Source of the DNA: Diphasiastrum complanatum
Taxonomy: Eukaryota; Streptophyta; Lycopodiopsida; Lycopodiales; Lycopodiaceae
Assembly (NCBI GenBank): GCA_029204225.1
Contig: CM055093.1
Span: 47,252,354-47,316,353 of the forward strand
Length of the DNA stretch: 64,000 nucleotides
Reading direction: 5' to 3'
The notes under the pieces: model-generated
Told to the model about the DNA's origin: nothing
Database searches by the model: none
The model's input: the letters and a program-made list of their open reading frames with translations, nothing else
Shown: positions 12,400-23,348 of the stretch, piece after piece
Layout: the number at the start of each line of letters is the position of its first letter
How positions within the stretch are numbered: the stretch's first letter is position 1
Program-made: the position numbers and the translations under genes

Positions 12400-12942
12400 A
12401 AGCTTCACATTCTTGACATTTTAATAGTTCAGTAAATGATACATGTTTTTTCTTTTTAGAATGCAAAGATAGTTTTGACAAACACCAAATCATTGTTTGA
12501 TTTTGCATGTAGAAAGAGTCTCCGTCATCTGTCATGGCATTCGCAATATTTCCTTCTGTTGTAATTGAAGTCACCTTCACGATAACAAGCAAGTTTTTTT
12601 CATTGGGATAGTAGTCTTTGAATTTAGCAGTGAGAACTACTAGCCCTTCAAAATCCATACAATCAACAACGTCATCAATGTTGTATAATGGACTGTTGGC
12701 AAGAACGAATTCATTCATTTTGACAATATTTGCATTACCCCACAAGATTTTTTTGCAATGACATCGATGGAAATATAGTTGTAGACGTCTCTTAAGCAAT
12801 CAAAATCGTCGTGAGGGTATGGCAAAGGACAATCCATTTTAAACACCTTTGAAATTAGAACCACACTTTTATCCGTACCAACTTCTCTGAAAAAATATGT
12901 TCCACTTGATTCAACAGTTAAGACATTTCCAAATGCAACCAC
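12400..12942 (-). pseudogene. Unrecognised minus-strand ORF, frameshifted at an A-run
   Basis: The minus strand opens at 12942 (MVAFGNVLTVESSGTYFF) and runs to a run of A residues near 12750. A one-base shift there leads into the frame with ILWGNANIVKMNEFVLANSP, LYNIDDVVDCMDFEGL and NEKNLLVIVKVTSITTEGN, which reaches the (GA)n tract. The composition is normal for protein and the two frames join smoothly, so I read this as one coding sequence broken by a homopolymer indel. I do not recognise the family. The left end is lost in the microsatellite. Confidence 0.4.
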
Positions 12943-13089
12943 TTATTTTCGAAAAAATAAAACAACTGGAATATCTTCTCTTGAGCATTCCATGTAGTGA
13001 CCTTTAAAAAAATCATAAGTACACTTTATGTTAGGATTTGCAATGCTATTGGAAGTATAATTAGCAAAACAAGTTTCCGTTCTTTGTAC

Positions 13090-14115
13090 TTTCAATTTTT
13101 TATGTTATTTTTTTTTAAATTTCGTTTGAAATTTTAATATTTTCGACACTATTTAGTTTTTTTTATTTTTTTCATTTGTGTATGTTTATTTTTGGTTTTT
13201 TTTAAATTTCAATTTTTTTTACAATATTTTGTTTTTTTTTCTAGGTTTTCTTTCATTTTTTTATGCTAATTCTTGTTTTTTTTTTGCAGATTTAGTTTTT
13301 TTTGTCCTCATTTTTTTGTTTTAGGTTTTTTTAATTTTTTTAATGCTATTTTCTATTTTTTTATTTTTTGTTTTTTGTTTTTTGTTTTTTTTTTGACACT
13401 TTTGTTTCTTTAGATTTTTTTCATTTTTTCAATGTTATTTTTTGTTCTTTTTGAAAATTTAGTTTTCTTTGACACTATACTGTTTTTTTTAGGTTTTTGT
13501 ATTTTTTGAATGTTGTTTTTTAATTTTTTTTCGACAATGTAGTTTTTTTTTTACAATATTTAGTTTTTTTGAAGATTTTTTCATTTTTCTATGTTATTTT
13601 TCTGGTTTTTTTGAAAATTTATTTTGTTTGACACTTTTGTTTTTTTAGATTTTTTTATTTTTTATGCTATTTTTTGGTTTTTTTCGAAAACTTAGTTTTT
13701 TAACACTATTTTGTTATTTTTCGATTTTTTTTTAATTTTTTTAGTTTATTTTATTTTTTATTTTTTTTGAAATTTTAGTTTTTTTGACACTTCAATTTTT
13801 TTCTTTTTTAAAAACTTATTTTTAGTTTTTTTTTTTGAGATTTTAGTTTTTTTTTTGACACTTTTTTTTTTTTTAGTTTTTTTTATTTTTTTAGTGTATT
13901 TTTTTAGTTTTTTTGAATCTTTAGTGATTTTGACACCATTATGTTTTTCTTTAGATATTTTGATTTTTTAATGTATTTTTTTTTGTTTTTTGAATCTTTA
14001 GTTCTTTTGACACCATTATGTTTTTCTTCAGATTTATTCATTTTTTAATGTTTATTTTTGGTTTTTTTGAGATTTTATTTATATTTGTCATTTTTTTATG
14101 CTTGTTTTTTGGTTT
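13090..14115. repeat. T-rich minisatellite, ~75-bp degenerate unit
   Basis: About 1 kb is almost entirely T-runs on the plus strand. The repeating order is TTTGAAAATTTAGTTTT, TTGACACTATT, TTTTTTTAG and TTTATGCTATTTTTTGG. The GACAC anchors fall near 13393, 13470, 13630, 13705, 13786, 13857, 13930 and 14009, giving a period of roughly 70-80 bp. There is no coding capacity. Confidence 0.8.
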
Positions 14116-14178
14116 TTTAGGAATTTTTTATACAATAGAAAGGAGAGAGAGAGGAGGGAGGAGATGGCAGGTGAGCAC

Positions 14179-14658
<480 letters not shown>

Positions 14659-15071
14659 CATTAGTCCCATAAGTAGTTATGGAATTTGACAATGGCAAAA
14701 AACCATAAATAAACCCTCCCCTACAATGCTTATTTACATTGTCTTTTGAAATTTTTAAGCTTTCTTGCTACTTGCCACTTGCTACATGCTCCTACAATAT
14801 GGTAAATTTTTTTTATCCTACTTTTCTCTATGTTTTTTAGTTCTCCAATATGAATGTTGTTTATATGATGAGCGTTTGCAGGCTTTCTACGCTACATAAG
14901 AGACTGTCCTCATGCCCGTTGGTAATGCGAATCCAATTTTCTTTACAAAGGCATGGAAAATTGTTCAGAAACCTAGTTCCAACGGGTAGTACATGAAAGT
15001 CTTCGTCGTTGTCTCCAAAGTATCTGTTGGTGAGCCTGGATTTTCGATGGAGGATGTTGAAACTATAGGTA

Positions 15072-17931
15072 ATGAGAGTTAAAGACCTCCATAGAAAATT
15101 GTCATGCATAGGAGACTCCATCAGCCAAAATGAACTTGTTCAAGTCATACTTAATGGGTTAAAGGAGGAATATGACAACCTTGTTCAGAGGTATGCCATT
15201 AAGGAGGAGCTACCAAGTTTGGAAGCACTCCAAAGTGTGCTCATTTCTGAATAATCAAGCCAAGAGTATAAACTCTTGAAAATGGAGAGACTGTCTCTCA
15301 ACATTGATGGTAAAGCTCTCTTTACCAAAGACAAGCACAAGACAAGAAGTAAGAATCAACATCAATCCTCTTCAAGCAAGAACTATCTTATTTCCAAGGA
15401 GAAAGGAGAAGATGATGAGTCCTCTCAAGCTTCCACATCCAAGAAGAAGAAGAAAAACATCAAGTGTTTCTTTTGTGGCAAGAAGGGGCATTATACTACC
15501 AATTGCTTCAAGAAGAAGAGTCAATTCAAGCAAGCCAACATTTCTAATGAAGAGAAGGAAGATGCTCATGCAAGTGATGGAGAGGGATCTCTTATGGTCT
15601 CGAGTTTTTCTTCATCACCTTTCAAGAAGGATGGTTCGTGGTATATAGACAGTGGAGCTTCTTCACATATGTGTAGCTCCAAGTATTCTTTTTCATCCAT
15701 GTCACCTTATGAAGGAGCCAAGAAGTCCATCTACACAGCAAATGATCATGAGTGTGCTATTGAAGGCATAGGGACCATTCCCTTAAAGCTTTCTTCATCA
15801 AAAGTTCTTTTTCTGTCTAATGTACTTTTTGTTCCCAAGTTAACAAAAAATCTTGTTAGTGTTGGACAATTGTTTGATAGTGGACTAGATGTGAATTTCA
15901 ATGTTGATACATGTACAATCAAGAAGCATGATGAGATCCTTGCATTTGGGTCTAGATATGGTGGAATCTACAAGCTTGATCCCAAAGAGTATGCTAACTC
16001 TTGTGATAGTGCTTTTGCTACTCATATGTCTTTGGAGGAACTATGGCATAGAAGGTTGGAACATCCTAACTATAATTCTATGGTGTCCATGGTCAAGAAA
16101 GCCAAAGCTATTGGCTTGCCTAATCTTATCTCCAAGAATTTCAAGCCATGTGAGGCTTGTGCCATATCTAAGTCTCATAAAAAGCCTTTTTCAAATTCAT
16201 CTATCAAGACTACACATCCATTGGAGCTCATACACTCGGATGTGCACTTCTCATCTTCAAAGAGCAAGGGTGGTGCTACTTGCTTTGTAACTTTCATTGA
16301 TGATTTCACTAGATTTACTTGGGTATATCTTCTAGCTTCAAAATCTATGGTGTTTGACTATTTCCTAAAGTTCAAAGCTCTAGTTGAAAAGCAATTTTCA
16401 TACAAAATCAAGATTCTTAGAAGTGATGGAGGTGGTGAGTACACTTCCAATAAATTTCATGATTATTGTGAGCTTGAAGGCATTAAAAGGGAGTTTTCTT
16501 GTGCATATACACCATCTCAAAATGGGGTGACTGAAAGAAAGAATAGAATACTGTGTGAATGTGCCAAAACCATTAGAATTGAGGCATCCTTGCCAAAAGA
16601 CTTTTGGGGTGAGGCCATCAATTGTTCAAACTATCTTTGCAATCGACTCCCTCATGTAGAACTTGGAAGAAAGTCACCATATGAAGCAGTTTATTTGAAG
16701 AAACCTAAGGTTGATCACCTTAGAGTATTTGGATGCATATGCTTTGTCCATATTCCCTTGGAAACGAGAAAGAAGGATGATCCTTGTGCAAGCAAAGGAG
16801 TAATGGTTGGATATTCATCCAACAAGAAAGCTTATCGAATCTACATGCTCTCTACCTCTAAAGTAATTGATAGTAGAGATGTAGTTTTTCATGAAGAAAA
16901 AAAGTCCAATCTTAAAGGGGCTGAGATCAAGCAACCTCAAAATCTATCACCTATTGCTATTGAAGACAATCAACATATGGAGGAGTCGAGATTTGAAGAT
17001 GGAAGTCTTCGGATTTTCACTCCTAGAAGATCCATGAGGGAGAGATCCGAGCCCAAGAGGCTCACTTATGATGACAAAGGAAAACAAGTGGATCTTGATT
17101 CCACTTATGCTTATTTTGTTTCTCATGAGGAGCCCAAAGATGTTCAAGAAGCCCTCAATACCAAGGAGTGGTATGAGGCCATGAAGATTAAATATGATGC
17201 CTTGATCACCAACCACACATGGGAGCTAGTGGATCCACCACCTTACATGCATATCATTGGATGCAAGTGAGTGTTCAAGATCAAGTACAATCATGATGGC
17301 TCCATCAACAAGTACAAGGCAAGATTATGTGCTAAAGGCCTTGCACAAATATATGGCCTTGACTATGAAGAACCTTTGCTCCTATAGCAAAGATGGTGAC
17401 AATAAGAATCATAATCTCTCTTGCCTTGTGGAAACTGTTTCAACTTGATGTCTCCAACACTTTTTATTGGCTATTCAGATTCCAATTTTGCAAGTGATAA
17501 AATGGATCGGAAGTCCATTAATGCATATACTATCTTTCTTGGAGGCAATCTTGTGTCTTGGCTTTCAAAGAAGCAAGATACCATATCTCTATCATCATGT
17601 GAGGCCGAGTACAAAGCACTCACTACAACAACTAAAGAGGTGCTTTGGATCAAGAGGTTAATCATGGAGATATAGTGCATCAAAGAGGATGATCTTCCCT
17701 TGATCAAATGTGACAACATCGGCACAAGCTTTTCATGCAAGAAGCAAGCATATAGAAGTGGCACACCATTTTGTAAGGGAAAAGCTCATTGGAGGTGAAA
17801 TCAACTTGGAGCATGTCGACACATCTTCGTGTATGGCTGATCTTCTCACAAAGCCACTTTGCAAAAGTGCCTTCTCAAAGCATAGGTCTAATCTTGGTCT
17901 TATATCAAGATCAATGCTTGATCCACATTAG
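15072..17931 (+). pseudogene. Ty1/copia gag-pol, RT core deleted
   Basis: A gag tail (15072-15254) ends at a TAA. Reading resumes with zinc knuckle CFFCGKKGHYTTNC, protease WYIDSGASSHM (intact D-S-G-A), pre-integrase LWHRRLEHPN...CEAC, and an integrase core with the D-D-E residues visible in HSDVH, RSDGGGEY and GVTERKN. The RT start (DVQEALNTKEWYEAMK) follows. A TGA replaces the conserved Trp after HIIGCK at 17268-17270. After LFQLDVSNTF near 17460 the sequence jumps to RNase H (SDSNFASDKMDRKS, KKQDTISLSSCEAEYKAL), so the YVDD palm is missing. The 664-residue open stretch is unusually well preserved for a dead element. Confidence 0.93.
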
Positions 17932-17949
17932 ATACATTTTTAGGAGGAG

Positions 17950-18540
17950 TGTCAAAATATTAAAAAATCTATCTAATGTTGTGAGTAGGGGTCATAAAAA
18001 TGCCAAAGATGAATTGAGCTCTTTTGGCTTAGTAAAGGCCCATCTTAGAATAAAATATTTAAGGTAGGTAGAAGTAGAAACTCGAGCTACCATAGAAATT
18101 GCCATTTGTACTTTACATGCCACATTTAATGCATGAAAAGACTAGGTGGCACAATTAGACACAGTGAGGTGGCTTGGATAAGTCTAGATAGCTTGAGAGG
18201 TGGATCCACAACTCCAATTCAACTCAAAGTAGGAGGAGAGTCCATGGATCTATATATATGTGATGTACTCTCATTGAGAAGATGATGAAATTTGTGTGTA
18301 ATGCAAATTTGGAGACAAGCTCTTTGTGCCCTCTCTCTCTCCATGAGTTTTGTACTTCCTATTTTCTCTTACTAGTCGAGTAGAGGCATTTATGATGCTT
18401 AGTCTTATGTTTTGTTGATAGATCTTGCTTGTAGCACAATAATATTGCTTGTATGATTGGCTTTCCTATTGACAACCAATGCTAGTCTGATCTTCATAGT
18501 ATTATTGGGCTTAGGAGATCAAAAATACATGTGTAGGACG
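17950..18540 (+). repeat. 3' LTR of the 15-18 kb copia element (right end approximate)
   Basis: The polypurine tract TTTTTAGGAGGAG ends at 17949 and is followed by TGTCAAAATATT, the expected LTR start. A TATA box (CTATATATATGTG) lies near 18248-18260. No 5' LTR was found: the element's left side ends in the microsatellite cluster, so it is 5'-truncated. The right boundary is not fixed because no partner copy exists. Confidence 0.65.
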
Positions 18541-18803
18541 TCCCACACGTGTGAATTCAGCATATAAAACCATATAGGCTTGGGACTTGCCACATGGAAA
18601 GCCACGTGGGAATACCATAGGCTTGTGTAGCAGGCCACATAGGCATGTCATAGGTCTGCTATCTACCAAGCCTGTTGTAGACTGGCCATGTAGGCCTACC
18701 CCACGACAAGTCATGCAAGCTTGGGGTTTGCCACGTGGCAACCATGTAGTTCTAACATAGGCTTGCATGGCAAGTCAACTAGGCTCTGCCACGTAGGCCT
18801 GAG

Positions 18804-18867
<64 letters not shown>

Positions 18868-19650
18868 AATTGGGGTTCGAAAGTTGCCACATGGCAAGCC
18901 ACGTAGAAAACTATGTAGGCTTGGGACTGGCCATGTGGCAAGTCATGTAGGCCTACCGTAGGCTTGTGTGGCTTGCCACATGGCCTACCATAGGCTTGTG
19001 TAGTAGGCCACATAGGCCTACTATGTACCAAGCCTATCATAGGTTGCCATATGACAAGCCATGTAAGCTTGCCACATGGCAAGTCATGCAAACTTGGGGT
19101 TTGCCACATGGCAAGCCATGTAGGCCTACCATAGGCTTGTGCGGCAAGCCAACCGAGCTCTGCCATGTAGGCTTGAGTGGACCCAGAGAGAGAGAGATAG
19201 AGAGATGAGCTCGAAAGCCGACATGTGGCAAGACATGTAGGCCTACCATAGGCTTGCATGGTAGACCACATAGGCATGGCACAGGCCTCATGTCTACCAT
19301 GCAACCATGTTGCAGGTTGCACATAGGCTTGTCTGGCAAGCCAACCAAGCTTTGATACGTAGGCTTGAGTGGACCTAGAGAGAGAAAGAGGTGAGGCTCG
19401 CAAGCTACCACCTGGCAAGCCACATAGGCCTACCACGTGGAAAACCATGTAGGGTTGGTACTTCGTAAGCCACGTAGGACTACCATAGGCTTGTGTAGCA
19501 GGCCACAGAGACATGCCATAGATCTACTATCTGCCAATATTGTCACAAGCTGCCACGCGGAAAGCCACGCATGTCTACCACGTGGCTAGTCCTGCAAGCT
19601 TAGGGTTTGCCATGTGGCAAACCACCTAGGTCTAACATAGGCTTGTGTGG
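18541..19650. repeat. GCCACRTGGCAAGCC / TAGGCCTACCATAGGCTTG minisatellite
   Basis: The field is built from GCCACATGGCAAGCCACGTAG, GGCCTACCATAGGCTTGTG and TGGCAAGCCAACCAAGC-type phrases in a loose repeating order. Higher-order units include a GAGTGGACC(C/T)AGAGAGAG segment at about 18799, 19170 and 19363. In the first of these the GA part has expanded to a 58-bp microsatellite (18806-18863). Many units are palindromic (GCCACGTGGC). Long ORFs here, on both strands, are repeat translations. Confidence 0.8.
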
Positions 19651-19654
19651 CAAG

Positions 19655-20470
19655 TGTTAGCTCTTTAGCATCTATTTCCGACTAAGGCTCCTTCTAGCAA
19701 GATTATGATTGTCTCCCATGTAGTCGATACTAAGGCTTTTTCCTACTAGCATGAATATGAATGCTAAAAAAGCAATCCAAGCATAGGGTGGGTATTCTTG
19801 AGAGTAAGATCCACTTTCTTCTCTTTCTCTCTTGTTTTCTAATTACAACAATGATAAAAATCCTAAACCAGGCCTCCTTCTCTAAGGCTTAACCTACTAG
19901 AGAATGGAGGGCCTAGATTAACTTAAAACCACAATGAAAAAACCCTAAACTAACTCTCCTCCTCTAAGGCTTAACCTACTAGATAATGGAGGGCCTAAAT
20001 TAGCTTAACTTATTGCAAGATCAAATAGTGTATAATACAATGTGAAGTAACACAATACATGAAACCACACAAGGCAGAACACTCAGAGAGAAAAGATAGA
20101 CATGTATTGAAAACGAGGTTCTTATCAAAAATGGATTCCACTCCTATATATACTTAGAGTGGTGGTCACTTACAAAAAGGCACTATTTGACAAGCAGACC
20201 ACATAGACTAACTTAACTTTGAATTACACTAGTGCCATGGGACAAACCCCCCAATAGGCCTTTGTAACTAACTTTTACATAACTTGAAATTACATATTTA
20301 TGGGCAATGCCAATGGCAATTTAAACTTAGAACTAAATAGCTTAAGCCATTACAAATAACATAAAAGCCTATACTTGATGGGCAAGTATTATGTTTAAAT
20401 CCTATCCTGCTTGTATTTTTAAAGATGTTCCACATGATGTCTTGAATATTCCTTGGAATATCAGCCTACA
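19655..20470 (-). repeat. Ty3/gypsy-type LTR, minus orientation
   Basis: The segment starts TGTTAGCTC and ends CAGCCTACA (TG...CA). It is followed immediately on the right by TTATCCCCTCCATT, which on the minus strand is AATGGAGGGGATAA, a polypurine tract. That makes this the 3' LTR of a minus-strand element of about 816 bp. Inside it is an ~80-bp tandem duplication (two copies of CTCTAAGGCTTAACCTACTA at about 19883 and 19957). 19957-20146 is shared with 33539-33727. Confidence 0.7.
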
Positions 20471-20484
20471 TTATCCCCTCCATT
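20471..20484 (-). promoter_or_regulatory. Polypurine tract of a minus-strand LTR element
   Basis: AATGGAGGGGATAA on the minus strand lies directly against the LTR end TGTAGGC. The same kind of tract (AATGAGGGGGATAA) precedes the LTR at 40998, suggesting related gypsy families. Confidence 0.65.
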
Positions 20485-20599
20485 AAGAACTTGGTGGTCC
20501 CACGCCAAGTGCAATGTAAAGAACCCCACTCCTTATGGTGCTGGAGGAGTAAAAAATTGATGCAGTTTGTAGATCAAGATTTTTTTTTATCTACAAACC

Positions 20600-21520
20600 G
20601 CTCCGCGGGGGATGAAGTTTCTAAGAGTTGTGAGCATCTACAGAAGATTTGAATTGAAGCAGGGTGGAGTTGGCTTGTTGATTATTGGTTTCCAATTGCT
20701 CATGCAAATGATTGATCGGATGATGTACACGAGCTTAGTATTCTTTAGACATGATGTGAATGCCACACAAGGGGTTACTGAACGATAGTGAGATGGAGAT
20801 GGAGTCGGTGTGATAGGGGGTGTTGTAATCTCGGAAGCAGTAAAGGTGGATATATGGAAGTGGATGGATGGATCCTTTGCTCATTACGTTTCTTGCAACT
20901 ATTTGAATTCTTCACGAAGTTTGAGCTTCAAGCGGTCGCGAATGTATAGAGACGTGTATGGCCTCTCTCTCTTTTTTTTTGGGTCCATTTGAATGATCAA
21001 CAAGCTGTTAACTTGTCGATTTTTTTGGGACTTAAGACACGGCTCATAATCATTGTTGAGAACCTCTAACATCCTTGACTTTGTTGCTTCAAGTGCCAAA
21101 CTATATCAATGGTATGCTACAGATGTCGTAGATTTGTCTGTTTCACGAAGTACTATAGTTGATAAACTAGAGCAAGTACAGATTGATCCATCGGGGAGGA
21201 ATGAGGACTTGAGACGAGGATGAGAGAAGTGAGATGAAGCTTCAAGATGTATTATATGGTACATGAGGGAGTGAATGGATGGAAAAAATGAATGAGAGGA
21301 GTCTTGTGTGGTTTTCCATATCTATCCATAATCTAACCAATGCTCTTTGTACAATTCTCCACGGAATCATCATTGATCGCCATTGAAAATAGCTTTGTCA
21401 TTCAGGTTGTGCGCCCATAACTTCAATCTCTGATTGACTAGATATTTCTTTAGTTTACGTAGGCCTATGGAGAATACACTTTTAAACCAAACTCTTGCAA
21501 TGCAGTATTGAGCTTGGAAC
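20600..21520. repeat. Dispersed repeat shared with 41430-42140
   Basis: Several blocks match 41430-42140: TGGTATGCTACAGATGT..GTAG, ACTAGAGCAAGT.CAGATTGAT, AGGAATGAGG.CTTGA, GTGAGATGAAGCTTCAAGAT, GGTTGTGCGC.CATAA and ACGTAGGCCTATGG. A further block (ATGATTGA.CGGATGATGTACA) is on the left here but on the right in the other copy, so order is rearranged. No coding is convincing. The second copy abuts a Helitron fragment, so the family may be Helitron-related. Confidence 0.65.
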
Positions 21521-21677
21521 AAGGCCATATCTATAGTGCTACAAAAGAAAAAACAAAGACATAATGTGTAACATTTACGTAGCATGCAATAAGACAAATA
21601 TGTATTGGATTACTTTTACTCAGATAAACCATCTAGACACAAAACTAATGATTCATCAGGTGGTAGCTCAAAACTTC

Positions 21678-21955
21678 CAACGTGTGAATGGTATCTTGAC
21701 ATGTGTGAGTAATAACTCATTCACATGGAAGTCCAATCTATTTACATAAAGTTTGACCAATTGACCATTTTCAAGATTCTACTCAAAGGTCAACTTCACA
21801 CTAGTGTAGATCAAGCTAAAATCAATCTAACTTTATAAAAGTGACTTACGTACATTCTTTCACACGTGGGAACAGACTCCACACGTGTGAAATCCTATCA
21901 AGATCAATTAACTTGAGATCTACAAGGTACATCAAGTTGGAAGTTATTTTTAACA
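21678..21955 (-). repeat. 3' LTR (truncated) of the minus-strand copia element
   Basis: It matches 27962-28240 nearly base for base, from GTGTGAATGGTATCTTGACA to GGTACATCAAGTTGGAAG and TTAACA. Upstream of about 21678 the match stops, so roughly 570 bp of this LTR are missing. A CACACGTGTG palindrome lies at about 21881-21890. Confidence 0.9.
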
Positions 21956-21966
21956 CTCCTCACTTC
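21956..21966 (-). promoter_or_regulatory. Polypurine tract
   Basis: The minus strand reads GAAGTGAGGAG directly before the LTR terminus TGTTAAAA. This is the plus-strand primer site of the copia element. Confidence 0.75.
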
Positions 21967-22395
21967 TAACTTGGCAAGTCTAATGTACATCTATCTACAA
22001 CTCCAAGAGCATCTCTTAACTTGAAAAATGAATCTTTAGCCAAAGGTTTGGTTAAGATATCAGCTATGCACTTGGATGATGGTACATGATGAAGTTGAAC
22101 CTCCTTGGATTGCACCTTCTCCCTCACAAAGTGATGAGCTATCTCAATATGCTTTGTTCTAGCATGGAAGATTGGATTGATAGCAATTTGTTAAAAGCTT
22201 GATTGTCACAATAGATGCAAGGGATCTCCTCGGCCTTTAGCACTTGAAGCTCCACCAAAAGTCTTCTTAGCCATAGGAGTTCTTTGGTTGTTGAAGTCAA
22301 TGCCTTGTACTCGGCTTCACAAGAGGAAAGAAAAATTGTATCTTGCTTTTTTGAAAGCCAAGATATCACTTTTCCACAAAGAAAAGTGACAAATG

Positions 22396-22669
22396 AGTTA
22401 GAATTAAAGTAGAATTATTGTGCTACTGTATTGTGGGTCCTATCAGTTGATAAGGATCTGTTGGCCTTGCCACAAGGCAAGTCAATGAGACACGCGTCCT
22501 GCCAACGACAACTTGGGTCATGCATGGGTTGCTTGAGTGAACAACTATATGTATAGTGTAATTTCATTTTGAGAAATACAATTGCTATGTGAGCTTGTTG
22601 TGGAGAGTGTTTTCTGTCTGTATTACTGTGTAGCATGATCTGTGTTCCTGTTCAAAGCAAATTCTAAGT
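22396..22669 (+). repeat. 5' LTR of the miniature element
   Basis: 274 bp beginning AGTTAGAATTAAAG and ending ATTCTAAGT. The near-terminal TTAGAATT and ATTCTAA form a short inverted repeat. Unusually the ends are AG...GT rather than TG...CA if the AAATG duplication sets the boundary. Confidence 0.85.
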
Positions 22670-23076
22670 TGGTATCAGAGCCATACACGGAGTGTACACA
22701 ATACAGCATCGTCGTTGAAGAGAGCTTTAGGAGAATTGTCTTCTGAGAGTTCAGGGTTTACGGTAGGTTGAAGACGGAAAGATAAGCACTAGTGCAGAGA
22801 GTTTAGCACACAGAAGCTTGGTGAGCTTGAGACTGTGTGGGGATTCAAAGACAAGAGTTGTTGGCTGAATCAGAACCTCAGCAAACGGAATTTTGAAATT
22901 TCGAAATTCATGTTGCTCATTGTAATACGGAAGAACAACTAGCTGATATTTTCACTAAGGCACTTGTTGGAGAAAAGTTTGATAAGTTTAGATCAAAGCT
23001 TTCTATACTTAAAGTTTGTTAGCTTTAAAGCTATCTATATTACTGTATAAAAAGCAGACTCTACTTTAAGGGAGAG

Positions 23077-23348
23077 AGCTAGAATTAAAGTAGAATCACT
23101 GTGCTACTGTACTATGGGTCCTATCAGTTGATAAGGATCAGTTGGCCTCGCCACGAGGCAAGTCGACGGGACACGCGTCCTGCCAATGGCAACCTGGTCA
23201 TGCATGGGTTGCCTGAGTGAACAACTATATGTACAGTGTAATTTTATTTTGAGAAATATAGTTGCTTGTGAGCTTGCTATGGAGAGTGTTTTCTATTTGT
23301 ATTATTGTGTAGCATGATCTGTGTTCCTGTTCGAAGCAGATTCTAAGT
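23077..23348 (+). repeat. 3' LTR of the miniature element
   Basis: 272 bp matching the 5' copy with scattered differences, many C/T or G/A. It is preceded by a purine tract and followed directly by the AAATG target duplication. Confidence 0.85.

Larger units (their letters stand above)
22396..23348 (+). mobile_element. 953-bp miniature LTR retrotransposon nested in copia RNase H
   Basis: Two near-identical terminal repeats (22396-22669 and 23077-23348) flank about 407 bp. A primer-binding site TGGTATCAGAG (22670-22680) adjoins the left LTR and a polypurine tract AAGGGAGAGAG the right one. The host reads AAATG immediately on both sides (22391-22395 and 23349-23353), a perfect 5-bp target duplication. 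The internal part codes only for the copia RNase H tail (HCNTEEQLADIFTKAL). It is thus an internally deleted copia derivative in TRIM-like form, inserted after the host copia and so younger than it. Confidence 0.93.

Noticed and set aside
18711-19514. 267-residue minus-strand ORF
   Set aside because: It follows the GCCACRTGGC minisatellite and its GA tract; the apparent repeats in the protein are repeats in the DNA.
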